Shown piece by piece: positions 1-5,951 of a stretch of 5,951 nucleotides of DNA (its first letter is position 1; every line of letters begins with the position of its first letter). The translations under genes and the position numbers were made by a program. This DNA comes from Oscillospiraceae bacterium (GTDB lineage: Bacteria > Bacillota > Clostridia > Oscillospirales > Acutalibacteraceae): positions 1 to 5,951 of the forward strand of contig DOUO01000022.1 of the NCBI GenBank assembly GCA_003520555.1, in the 5' to 3' direction. Under the pieces are notes generated by a model. That model did not search any database, was not told the origin of the DNA, and saw only the letters and a list, made by a program, of their open reading frames with translations.

Positions 1-536
1 CCGACAATCGAAATTTTGTCATAGGCTACCTTATAATGCGAGGTAACAGCGTCGTCAATAACCAATGCGGCTGTTTCGTTCAGCTCCTTTTCGGGAACGA
101 TTACCGTAACGCCCATGTCGCTGATGTAGCACATACATTCCGAAAAGCCCTTGGCGCGGATTATGCTTTCAATGCTTTCCTGTACGGAAAAGAATTTAAT
201 TATCTGCGCGGCTGATTTTTGAGCTTCGGTTTTTTCCTCGTCCGTCGAGGAATCAAGCTTAAGCACTTCGTTTGCCTTGTCGATAATTTTGTCCTGCGCA
301 CTTTGACGCTTTGTGCGCTCGGACGCGAAATAATTTTTCTGCTCGTCTGTAAGCGCCGAGGTTTTCACCGCTTCGTCGCCCGTTGAGCTTACCGTGGCGT
401 TGACGTAGGAAGCCGCCCCGAGCTCACGCGAGGATTTTTGAGCGCCCTGAGCGCCGAACTGCCAGTTGACATAAACCGCCGCTCCCAAAGCAAGGATGAG
501 CGCCGCCGTTATTATATGCTTCTTTTGAAATTTCAT
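1..536 (-). CDS. spoIIIAH: SpoIIIAH, stage III sporulation protein AH (3' end cut by window edge)
   Basis: SpoIIIAH is the mother-cell partner of forespore SpoIIQ. The two proteins zip the membranes together during engulfment and form part of the intercellular channel. I read 178 codons from ATG at 536-534 to the window edge with no stop. A short basic N-terminus (MKFQKK) is followed by one membrane segment at about residues 8-24. A charged helical stretch follows at about 69-93 (YFASERTKRQ onward), typical of the family. The C-terminal ring-building domain spans about 110-178 and ends in KISIV. B. subtilis SpoIIIAH is about 218 residues, and the sequence here looks within a few residues of its natural end, so only the tail is probably missing. 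The start is 14 nt after the spoIIIAG stop, with an AAAGGT Shine-Dalgarno at 552-547. Two cysteines (134, 136) lie in the ring domain. Identity rests on motif recognition plus its place as last gene of the operon. Confidence 0.93.
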   Translation of the reverse strand, partial: MKFQKKHIITAALILALGAAVYVNWQFGAQGAQKSSRELGAASYVNATVSSTGDEAVKTSALTDEQKNYFASERTKRQSAQDKIIDKANEVLKLDSSTDEEKTEAQKSAAQIIKFFSVQESIESIIRAKGFSECMCYISDMGVTVIVPEKELNETAALVIDDAVTSHYKVAYDKISIV

Positions 537-550
537 AATACTACCGACCT

Positions 551-991
551 TTATTCTGATAATTTTGTAACACATACTTTTGCCGTTGAGATGTTGAGAG
601 CCTTGCAAACCGCTTCGGTAACGCGTTCAACCACAACGGGCTCGTCACCGCCTTCGCAAACCACCAATACGCCGCGGATAAGCGGCTGGATTTCCTTTGT
701 TTTTGTGGTGCTGTCCTTCAGGTATACATATTCCACGCTGTTTTCCATGGTTAACAGCACCCTGGTTTTTCCCGCGCCCTGAATTTTGCAGATTACACCT
801 TCCAGGTCGCTTTCAATCTTTGTGCCGTAGGTTTTAACCGAAAAATTATCATCCTTTCCGTGAGTGTCCGCACCTATGTAATTTGACAGGAAAACAAGGG
901 CTATGCCCAAAATTCCCACCGCGATTATTATGCGCTGCCACTTGATATTTTTTGTTAATTTTATAAACTCTTCCCTTACTTTTCCGTTCAT
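551..991 (-). CDS. spoIIIAG: SpoIIIAG, stage III sporulation protein AG (unusually short)
   Basis: SpoIIIAG forms a large oligomeric ring in the intermembrane space of the mother cell-forespore channel. The 146-residue protein has a basic cytosolic N-terminus (1-20) and one membrane helix (about 21-38). Its extracytoplasmic domain carries two conserved family blocks: LEGVICKIQGAGKTRVLLTM (63-82) and IRGVLVVCEGG (105-115) followed by VTEAVCKALNIS (124-135). In B. subtilis the protein is about 229 residues, with a long insertion between these blocks that builds the beta-triangle of the ring. Here only about a dozen polar residues (92-103) link them. The ATG overlaps the spoIIIAF stop as ATGA, with GGAG five bases upstream, so start and coupling are clear. 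Four cysteines (68, 112, 129, 140) lie in the predicted intermembrane domain. The reading frame is intact, with no sign of frameshift. Confidence 0.95.
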   Translation of the reverse strand: MNGKVREEFIKLTKNIKWQRIIIAVGILGIALVFLSNYIGADTHGKDDNFSVKTYGTKIESDLEGVICKIQGAGKTRVLLTMENSVEYVYLKDSTTKTKEIQPLIRGVLVVCEGGDEPVVVERVTEAVCKALNISTAKVCVTKLSE

Positions 992-1467
992 GACCGCTCC
1001 GTTATTATGTTTGGTTCAATGCCGAAGTTTTGACTGCAAAGCGATGAAATTTGCGTGCTTTGCACGGCTGTTTCCATGTCTATATATATGACGATACTGC
1101 TGATAATTATTCGGTTTTGTCCCTGATCGGATAAAACTATTTTGCAGGAATTGATTTCTATTCCGTTTTGCGCCAGCAAATCACGCAGAGTGTTTTCAAG
1201 GTTTTCTCTCGTCTGAGCCACAACCTGCCTGTTTATCGCTTCGTCGGAGGTTGAGATAAGCTCCTGCGCGGAAGGATATGAGGACAAATCGAGGCTTATT
1301 TCACCGATTGCGTTTTTAGCGGGAATTAACAGGGAGCACACCATAAACGCTCCCATTACAAGGCTGAGCACGCGTTTAAGCCCCGAATCGTCAACAAATA
1401 CCGAAAGGATTGAACACGCGAGCGCCGCGGCGCAAATTGTTACCGCGACGGTGTAAAAGCCGCTCAA
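988..1467 (-). CDS. spoIIIAF: SpoIIIAF, stage III sporulation protein AF (TTG start)
   Basis: SpoIIIAF is a membrane-anchored component of the SpoIIIA channel, with a soluble domain of ring-building fold. The 159-residue product has two closely spaced membrane helices (about 5-24 and 31-50), separated by the family-typical short VDDSGLKR turn. A linker follows, then a soluble domain at about 80-159 whose helix QVVAQTRENLENTLRDLL leads into the alternating strand pattern CKIVLSD...IISSIVIYID. B. subtilis SpoIIIAF is about 206 residues, so this copy is short, mainly in the soluble part. The start is TTG (1467-1465), sharing the sequence TTGA with the spoIIIAE stop. No nearby in-frame ATG would keep the first helix, and this start reproduces the usual N-terminus. 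Only a weak GGGCGGTG ribosome-binding site precedes it, so translation is probably coupled to spoIIIAE. The stop overlaps the spoIIIAG start by 4 nt. Confidence 0.93.
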   Translation of the reverse strand: MSGFYTVAVTICAAALACSILSVFVDDSGLKRVLSLVMGAFMVCSLLIPAKNAIGEISLDLSSYPSAQELISTSDEAINRQVVAQTRENLENTLRDLLAQNGIEINSCKIVLSDQGQNRIIISSIVIYIDMETAVQSTQISSLCSQNFGIEPNIITERS

Positions 1468-2567
1468 GACGCACCGCCCGAAAGCAGTATTACGGCGGTT
1501 GAAATGATGTAAACCGCCGCGACGCAGAGCGTCACGGAAAGCACGGCTGAAAAGACCGACGCCAAGGCTTCAAGCAATGCAGCCGCGCGGTTAAGTCCAA
1601 GGGTTTCGGAAAGCCCCTTGCCGACGGACATTGAAAGCTGCCACAGCATGCCTTCAATGACAACAGGCAAAAAGGTGAACGCTACGGCGATAATTACAAA
1701 AACGCCGGCACCTGATTTTAACAGACCTATGCTGCCCTGTACTGTTTTGTACGCGTCGGCAAGCGCTCCGCCCACAACGGGCACAAAGGAGCTGACGGCG
1801 AATTTTACCGCCCTTGCGGAAACGGTGTCAAGCGAACCCGAAATCAGCTGCTTTACGCCCAAAATTGAGGTGAACACCGCCATAGAAAAGCCGAGGAGCC
1901 ATTTAAAAACACGTGATATCAGCGATATAAAGCCGTTTATATTCACATTCGGCGCAACGCCGGACACAATGCCAAGCCCCAAAAACATGTTTAAAAACGG
2001 TATTATTACACGGGAGCAAAGGCTGCTTACTCCCTCGCCCGCCAAAAGCACGGAAGCGTAATACGCTCCCGCTGAAGCAGGGCTGCCGCCGGCAGTAAGA
2101 ATGACCGCCATTATCGGAACATAGGCAAGCATAAGGTTTGAAGCGGTTATAATTATTTCCTGAGTGTTTGAAATCAGAGTCACCGCAGGCGCCGTTACGG
2201 CACAGCTAACGCACAGCGCGGCGACTGTGCCCACAGTTTCCCGGGCGGTGTTTGAAAGTCCGCTTTGATAAGCGCTGAGCATTGAGCAAATCAACAGAAC
2301 GGCAGTTATTCTTATGAGTGATTTAAGAGGCGCTGAGCTTTGGTTTTCCGCTGTTTTCGCAAGCTCTGACATTACCGATTCAAAGCTGATATCGTCCAGC
2401 GCCGAAGCGTCGGCACTGTCCGCGCCGATACGCTTCATTGAGCTTTTTACTTCATCGGAAACACTGTTGTATATTTCCGACATGTCATAGCTGTCGGCGC
2501 TTACACGCAACTCGGCAAACAACAGAATTGCGATAAGAACTACCAAAAAAACAAGTATTTTTTTCAT
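1464..2567 (-). CDS. spoIIIAE: SpoIIIAE, stage III sporulation protein AE (polytopic membrane protein)
   Basis: SpoIIIAE is the largest polytopic membrane protein of the SpoIIIA complex. It probably forms part of the mother-cell membrane channel with AC and AD. The 367-residue product (about 399 in B. subtilis) opens with a signal-peptide-like segment: MKK, a long hydrophobic run, then a possible cleavage site after VSA at residue 24. An acidic/polar extracytoplasmic stretch covers about 25-80. Several hydrophobic segments follow, roughly 84-100, 113-133, 138-160, 183-203, 213-238, 285-305 and 340-363. The conserved family core SFVPVVGGALADAYKTVQGS lies at 260-279, just before a LLKSGAG segment. 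ATG at 2567 lies 8 nt after the spoIIIAD stop with only a weak AAGTGAT-type ribosome-binding site. The stop overlaps the TTG start of spoIIIAF. Exact helix number and topology are my estimate by eye. Confidence 0.96.
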   Translation of the reverse strand: MKKILVFLVVLIAILLFAELRVSADSYDMSEIYNSVSDEVKSSMKRIGADSADASALDDISFESVMSELAKTAENQSSAPLKSLIRITAVLLICSMLSAYQSGLSNTARETVGTVAALCVSCAVTAPAVTLISNTQEIIITASNLMLAYVPIMAVILTAGGSPASAGAYYASVLLAGEGVSSLCSRVIIPFLNMFLGLGIVSGVAPNVNINGFISLISRVFKWLLGFSMAVFTSILGVKQLISGSLDTVSARAVKFAVSSFVPVVGGALADAYKTVQGSIGLLKSGAGVFVIIAVAFTFLPVVIEGMLWQLSMSVGKGLSETLGLNRAAALLEALASVFSAVLSVTLCVAAVYIISTAVILLSGGAS

Positions 2568-2575
2568 ACAATCAC

Positions 2576-2962
2576 TTACTTCAAAATTCCCAGCACGGTA
2601 TTCATGATATCGGCGTAAAGCGGAAGCGCGGCGACGGTTGCCATTAGCTTTCCCGAAAGCGATACGCTGCCTGCGAGGCTTTTGCTTCCTGCGTCGGCGC
2701 AGGCGTTTACCGTGAATTCCGTGACAATACAGATGCCTACTACCTTAAGCAAAATCGCAAGGTAGTTTGTGTTTATTTCAGCCGCCGATACTATGGCTTT
2801 TACCTGAGAGATAATTTCCTGTGCGCCGGACAACAGCGGCATTATAATCAGGCACGCGGCGGCAAGCCCCAGCATAAGCGCAATTTCACCGTTTTTGGGA
2901 CGCAGAAACAAAATCGCGATAACCGACACAACCGCAAGCGCGCCCAGCGATACTATACTCAT
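2576..2962 (-). CDS. spoIIIAD: SpoIIIAD, stage III sporulation protein AD
   Basis: SpoIIIAD is a small integral membrane protein of the SpoIIIA channel, related to SpoIIIAC. I place the start at ATG 2962-2960, giving 128 residues (B. subtilis about 133). Three to four hydrophobic segments are visible: about 3-20, 27-46, 67-84 and a C-terminal one at about 105-125. The conserved central stretch NYLAILLKVVGICIVTEFT is followed by a small-residue-rich loop, CADAGSKSLAGSVSLSGKL, which is the family hallmark. The ATG overlaps the spoIIIAC stop as TGATG. An in-frame TTG one codon upstream (2965) would add one residue and give a TTGA overlap, but ATG is preferred. No convincing Shine-Dalgarno precedes either start, only an isolated GG in a T-rich run, so re-initiation by ribosomes finishing spoIIIAC is likely. 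It is followed 8 nt later by spoIIIAE. Confidence 0.95.
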   Translation of the reverse strand: MSIVSLGALAVVSVIAILFLRPKNGEIALMLGLAAACLIIMPLLSGAQEIISQVKAIVSAAEINTNYLAILLKVVGICIVTEFTVNACADAGSKSLAGSVSLSGKLMATVAALPLYADIMNTVLGILK

Positions 2963-3156
2963 CAAAAACCAAACAAACGCTTTATTGTTTCAAAAAGCGA
3001 GCTTATTTGAGTGATTATCAGCGTTAACACAACAATCAGCCCGGCAAGCGAGGTTAGCATTGCCTGTTCTTCCCTTCCGCTGCGAATTAACAGCTGACAC
3101 AGAACCGCGACAATTATGCCCACCGCCGCTATTTTAAATATTAACTCAACGTCCAT
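2962..3156 (-). CDS. spoIIIAC: SpoIIIAC, stage III sporulation protein AC
   Basis: SpoIIIAC is a tiny two-helix membrane protein of the mother cell-forespore channel. With the ATG at 3156-3154 it is 64 residues (B. subtilis about 68). Hydrophobic helices lie at about 5-23 (LIFKIAAVGIIVAVLCQLLI) and about 33-52 (MLTSLAGLIVVLTLIITQI). A short polar loop with RSGREEQ joins them, and an amphipathic KRLFGF tail ends the protein. An in-frame GTG at 3165 would add three residues. It is disfavoured because the AAAGGA ribosome-binding site (3172-3167) would sit one base from it, whereas it lies 10 nt from the ATG. The ATG start also gives the N-terminus closest to the family pattern (MDV...IFKIA). The gene starts 23 nt after the spoIIIAB stop, the widest gap inside the operon. 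Confidence 0.93.
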   Translation of the reverse strand: MDVELIFKIAAVGIIVAVLCQLLIRSGREEQAMLTSLAGLIVVLTLIITQISSLFETIKRLFGF

Positions 3157-3166
3157 CCTAAGCACG

Positions 3167-3172
3167 TCCTTT
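3167..3172 (-). promoter_or_regulatory. Ribosome-binding site deciding the spoIIIAC start
   Basis: AAAGGA is 10 nt upstream of the ATG at 3156 but only one base from the alternative in-frame GTG at 3165. This favours the shorter, ATG-initiated SpoIIIAC. Confidence 0.65.
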
Positions 3173-3179
3173 TACTTAA

Positions 3180-3680
3180 TTAACAGATAAGAATTGCCGC
3201 GCATACTCCGCCGAAGATTCCAAGGGTTTTATAAAGGCGGGAGCTTTTTGCGGCAGCTTCCTCCGCTGTATTTATCTGCTTTTGCAACAAAGCCCGGCAA
3301 AGCTCAATATGGCTCAGCTGCCCCTCCAAATCGGTCTTGCCGAGGCGTTCACCGAATTCCGTCAATAATTCTTTATCGGAATTTTGAAGCGAGTATTGCC
3401 TTGGAGCTTTGCCGATACAATCCGACCAAACCGAATAAAACGATGATTTATTTTCGGCGTCAACACAAATAAAATCAAGTCCGCAGGCTTTTGCCGCAGT
3501 GTTTACGGAAGTAAAAATATCTTCGCAATTATAGCGAAGGTCTGTTGACAGGGCTTCCAAGAATACGTCAAAACGCTTTAAACAGTCTCGCCTTGAAAAA
3601 AGCGATTTTGATTTTATCAAGCCCAAAACAAGCCCGGAGAGCGCTATGGCTGCACAGCCGAAAAGCTTAAGAAGCGTCAT
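3180..3680 (-). CDS. spoIIIAB: SpoIIIAB, stage III sporulation protein AB
   Basis: SpoIIIAB is a membrane protein of the SpoIIIA complex with a cytosolic helical domain similar to type II secretion F-type platform proteins. It is thought to work with the SpoIIIAA ATPase. The 166-residue product (about 171 in B. subtilis) has an N-terminal membrane segment at about 4-22, a long helical domain, and a C-terminal membrane segment at about 152-166 that ends almost at the stop. The diagnostic block runs from LLTEFGERLGKTDLEGQLSH (105-124) through LLQKQINTAEEAAAKSSRLY (131-150) into KTLGIFGGVCAAILIC. The ATG lies inside the end of spoIIIAA (14-nt overlap) but has its own strong ribosome-binding site, AAGGAGAGGA at 3695-3686, about 9 nt from the ATG. 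It therefore need not rely on coupling alone. Confidence 0.95.
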   Translation of the reverse strand: MTLLKLFGCAAIALSGLVLGLIKSKSLFSRRDCLKRFDVFLEALSTDLRYNCEDIFTSVNTAAKACGLDFICVDAENKSSFYSVWSDCIGKAPRQYSLQNSDKELLTEFGERLGKTDLEGQLSHIELCRALLQKQINTAEEAAAKSSRLYKTLGIFGGVCAAILIC

Positions 3681-4611
3681 ATAAATCCTCTCCTTTTATT
3701 ATTTCGGCAATCCTGCCCGCGCGGTTTCGTCCGCTTAAGAACACTATGCTTGGAAAAACGCCCGTTTTGATAACCGACATAATTTGTTTTTTAGTCATTA
3801 AATCCGCTTTGTTTGAGGCGTGAACCGTAGCGATTACATTCACGCCGCTGTTTTTACAAAGCGCAAGAGCTTTTACATCGTCGTCCGAGCCGATTTCATC
3901 ACAGATTATAAGGTCGGGCGACATGGAGCGCACGGCGTGCAAGATTGCCGCGGGCTTTGCATAACCGTCAAACACGTCGCACATACCTACGTCGTTATGA
4001 AAACCGGAGCCTGATTTTCCGGCAAGCTCACCGCGTTCGTCAATTAACACAACGTTTTTATTTTCTATATTGGAAATTTGTCTTGCAATATCACGCAATA
4101 GAGTAGTTTTGCCGCTGCACGGCGCTCCGCAAATCAGCAAACCGCCCGAAACGTCCGCGTCCCTGAGCAAAGCTGAAGCGCAGTTTTTGTATTCGCGCGC
4201 GATACGAATGTTTATTGAGGTGATATGGCGTATGTTAACGATCTTGCCGTTTTCAATTACGGCAGTGCCGCAAACTCCTGCCCTGTGGCCGCCTTTAAGC
4301 GTTATAAAGCCGCGGTTCAGCTCGTTTTGACGAGCGTAAACCGAAAAGCCGCAAATTTTCTGAAATGTGCTTTCAAGCTCCCGCAAGGTACACATCAAAT
4401 TATCGCCAAGCCGGTTCAAGCTTAATCTTCCGCTTTTGGTTATGTAATAAGCTCCGCCGGGAAAACGAATTTCAAACGGCTTATTGAGCCTGAGCCTGAT
4501 TTCCTGCGCGTCATAAAGTTCGCCGATGTGCTCACTAAGCACCGAAGCGGGCTCCGGGGTAAGGTATGAGGCCGCTTCCGCTAATCTTTGCCCGTCATTG
4601 ATTTTACACAT
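3667..4611 (-). CDS. spoIIIAA: SpoIIIAA, stage III sporulation ATPase AA
   Basis: SpoIIIAA is a cytosolic P-loop ATPase of the secretion ATPase superfamily (related to type II/IV secretion and archaeal flagellar motors). It is believed to energise the mother cell-to-forespore channel. The 314-residue protein (about 307 in B. subtilis) has an N-terminal domain (1-150) with family blocks EIRLRLNKPFEIR (37-49) and VYARQNELNRGFITLKGGHR (91-110). The ATPase core follows: Walker A GAPCSGKT at 162-169, a conserved DERGE at 191-195, Walker B DLIICDEIG at 233-241 with the likely catalytic Glu239, and ATVHAS at 261-266 with a conserved His264. All motifs are intact, so the enzyme should be active. ATG at 4611 has a near-consensus GGAGG 8 nt upstream. 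It is the first gene of the operon, preceded by a sigma-E-like promoter and the ligA terminator. Confidence 0.97.
   Translation of the reverse strand: MCKINDGQRLAEAASYLTPEPASVLSEHIGELYDAQEIRLRLNKPFEIRFPGGAYYITKSGRLSLNRLGDNLMCTLRELESTFQKICGFSVYARQNELNRGFITLKGGHRAGVCGTAVIENGKIVNIRHITSINIRIAREYKNCASALLRDADVSGGLLICGAPCSGKTTLLRDIARQISNIENKNVVLIDERGELAGKSGSGFHNDVGMCDVFDGYAKPAAILHAVRSMSPDLIICDEIGSDDDVKALALCKNSGVNVIATVHASNKADLMTKKQIMSVIKTGVFPSIVFLSGRNRAGRIAEIIKGEDLYDAS
3686..3695 (-). promoter_or_regulatory. Ribosome-binding site of spoIIIAB inside spoIIIAA
   Basis: AAGGAGAGGA lies within the last codons of spoIIIAA, with its AGGAG core about 9 nt upstream of the spoIIIAB ATG. It supports the 14-nt overlap between the two genes and the choice of that ATG. 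Confidence 0.8.
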
Positions 4612-4618
4612 TTTTTAT

Positions 4619-4624
4619 TCCTCC
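4619..4624 (-). promoter_or_regulatory. Ribosome-binding site of spoIIIAA
   Basis: GGAGGA at 4624-4619 is a near-perfect Shine-Dalgarno. The GGAGG core is 8 nt from the spoIIIAA ATG. It is among the strongest in the operon and fixes the start of the first gene. Confidence 0.85.
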
Positions 4625-4639
4625 AAAGGTTCATGATAA

Positions 4640-4669
4640 TTCATATGCGGACAAGAAATCAAATATGAA
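4640..4669 (-). promoter_or_regulatory. Putative sigma-E promoter of the spoIIIA operon
   Basis: Read on the minus strand, TTCATATT (4669-4662) closely matches the sigma-E -35 element, usually written near GTCATATT. After a 14-nt spacer, CATATGAA (4647-4640) resembles the sigma-E -10 (CATACAAT-like) in its CATA half but less well in the rest. Spacing and position, with the -10 about 29 nt before the spoIIIAA ATG, fit a short leader that includes the Shine-Dalgarno. In B. subtilis spoIIIA is transcribed by mother-cell sigma-E, which supports the call. The promoter is predicted from pattern only; the transcription start would be near 4633. Confidence 0.6.
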
Positions 4670-4704
4670 AAAAGACCTGAAACCCAAGCAGAGTTTCAAG
4701 TCTT
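4668..4704 (-). terminator. Intrinsic terminator after ligA
   Basis: On the minus strand, AAGACTTGAAACTC (4704-4691) pairs along all 14 positions with GGGTTTCAGGTCTT (4685-4672), using two G-U wobbles. The loop is 5 nt (TGCTT), and six consecutive Ts end the element at 4668. It lies 24 nt past the ligA stop. On the plus strand the two wobbles become A-C mismatches and there is no comparable T-run immediately after the hairpin, so it acts mainly on ligA transcription. It separates the housekeeping ligase gene from the sporulation operon. Confidence 0.88.
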
Positions 4705-4728
4705 AAATTTATTATTATATATTAAATT

Positions 4729-5951
<1,223 letters not shown>

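Noticed and set aside
438..782. Plus-strand open frame of 114 codons across the spoIIIAG-spoIIIAH junction
   Set aside because: It lies opposite two real genes and has low-complexity Thr/Ser runs and no family resemblance.
1261..1290. Possible internal sigma-E promoter (TCATATC on the minus strand) in spoIIIAF
   Set aside because: The -35-like match is partial, and the sequence about 14 nt downstream does not resemble a CATACAAT-type -10. An internal promoter in spoIIIA is known in B. subtilis, but I cannot support one here.
1618..2061. Plus-strand open frame of 147 codons opposite spoIIIAE
   Set aside because: It is the antisense shadow of a well-supported membrane protein gene, has no recognisable domain, and has a composition (many Pro, Thr, Ser) typical of frames read opposite hydrophobic coding sequence.
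2565..2572. CATACAAT on the plus strand, an apparent perfect sigma-E -10 element
   Set aside because: No -35-like TCATATT is present at the right distance upstream on that strand, and it would transcribe antisense into the operon. It arises from the spoIIIAE start region.

Overview
This window is a purely minus-strand segment of a spore-forming Firmicute. It holds the 3' part of ligA (NAD+-dependent DNA ligase) followed by the whole spoIIIA sporulation operon in the canonical order AA-AB-AC-AD-AE-AF-AG-AH. Only the last few codons of spoIIIAH are cut by the window edge. The spoIIIA operon is restricted to endospore formers. The moderate base composition (neither AT-rich like Clostridium sensu stricto nor GC-rich) and the compact, diverged proteins suggest a class Clostridia gut-type lineage, for example Oscillospirales/Ruminococcaceae-like. 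That placement is an inference, not a proof.

Layout in transcription order, from high to low coordinates: ligA (5951-4729, 5' end outside the window); a 117-bp intergenic gap holding a strong intrinsic terminator for ligA, a sigma-E-like promoter that starts inside the terminator's T-run, and a strong Shine-Dalgarno; then spoIIIAA (4611-3667), spoIIIAB (3680-3180), spoIIIAC (3156-2962), spoIIIAD (2962-2576), spoIIIAE (2567-1464), spoIIIAF (1467-988), spoIIIAG (991-551) and spoIIIAH (536-1, partial). Genes overlap or are separated by no more than 23 bp, so the eight form one transcription unit with extensive translational coupling.

Together the SpoIIIA proteins build the mother-cell half of the channel, or feeding tube, that links mother cell and forespore after engulfment. 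AA is the cytosolic secretion-type ATPase. AB resembles a type II secretion F-type membrane protein. AC, AD and AE are polytopic membrane components. AF, AG and AH are membrane-anchored proteins with domains in the intermembrane space that form rings, AH pairing with forespore SpoIIQ (not in this window).

The content is a known system, and I see no new gene family. The most notable departure is SpoIIIAG. At 146 residues it appears to lack nearly all of the insertion that forms the beta-triangle/beta-barrel in the Bacillus subtilis ring. SpoIIIAF is also short. Other points worth checking are the terminator-promoter overlap, non-ATG or ambiguous starts at AF, AC and AD, and cysteines in the predicted intermembrane domains. 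No RNA genes, mobile elements, CRISPR arrays or long repeats were seen, and no gene-free stretch exceeds 117 bp.
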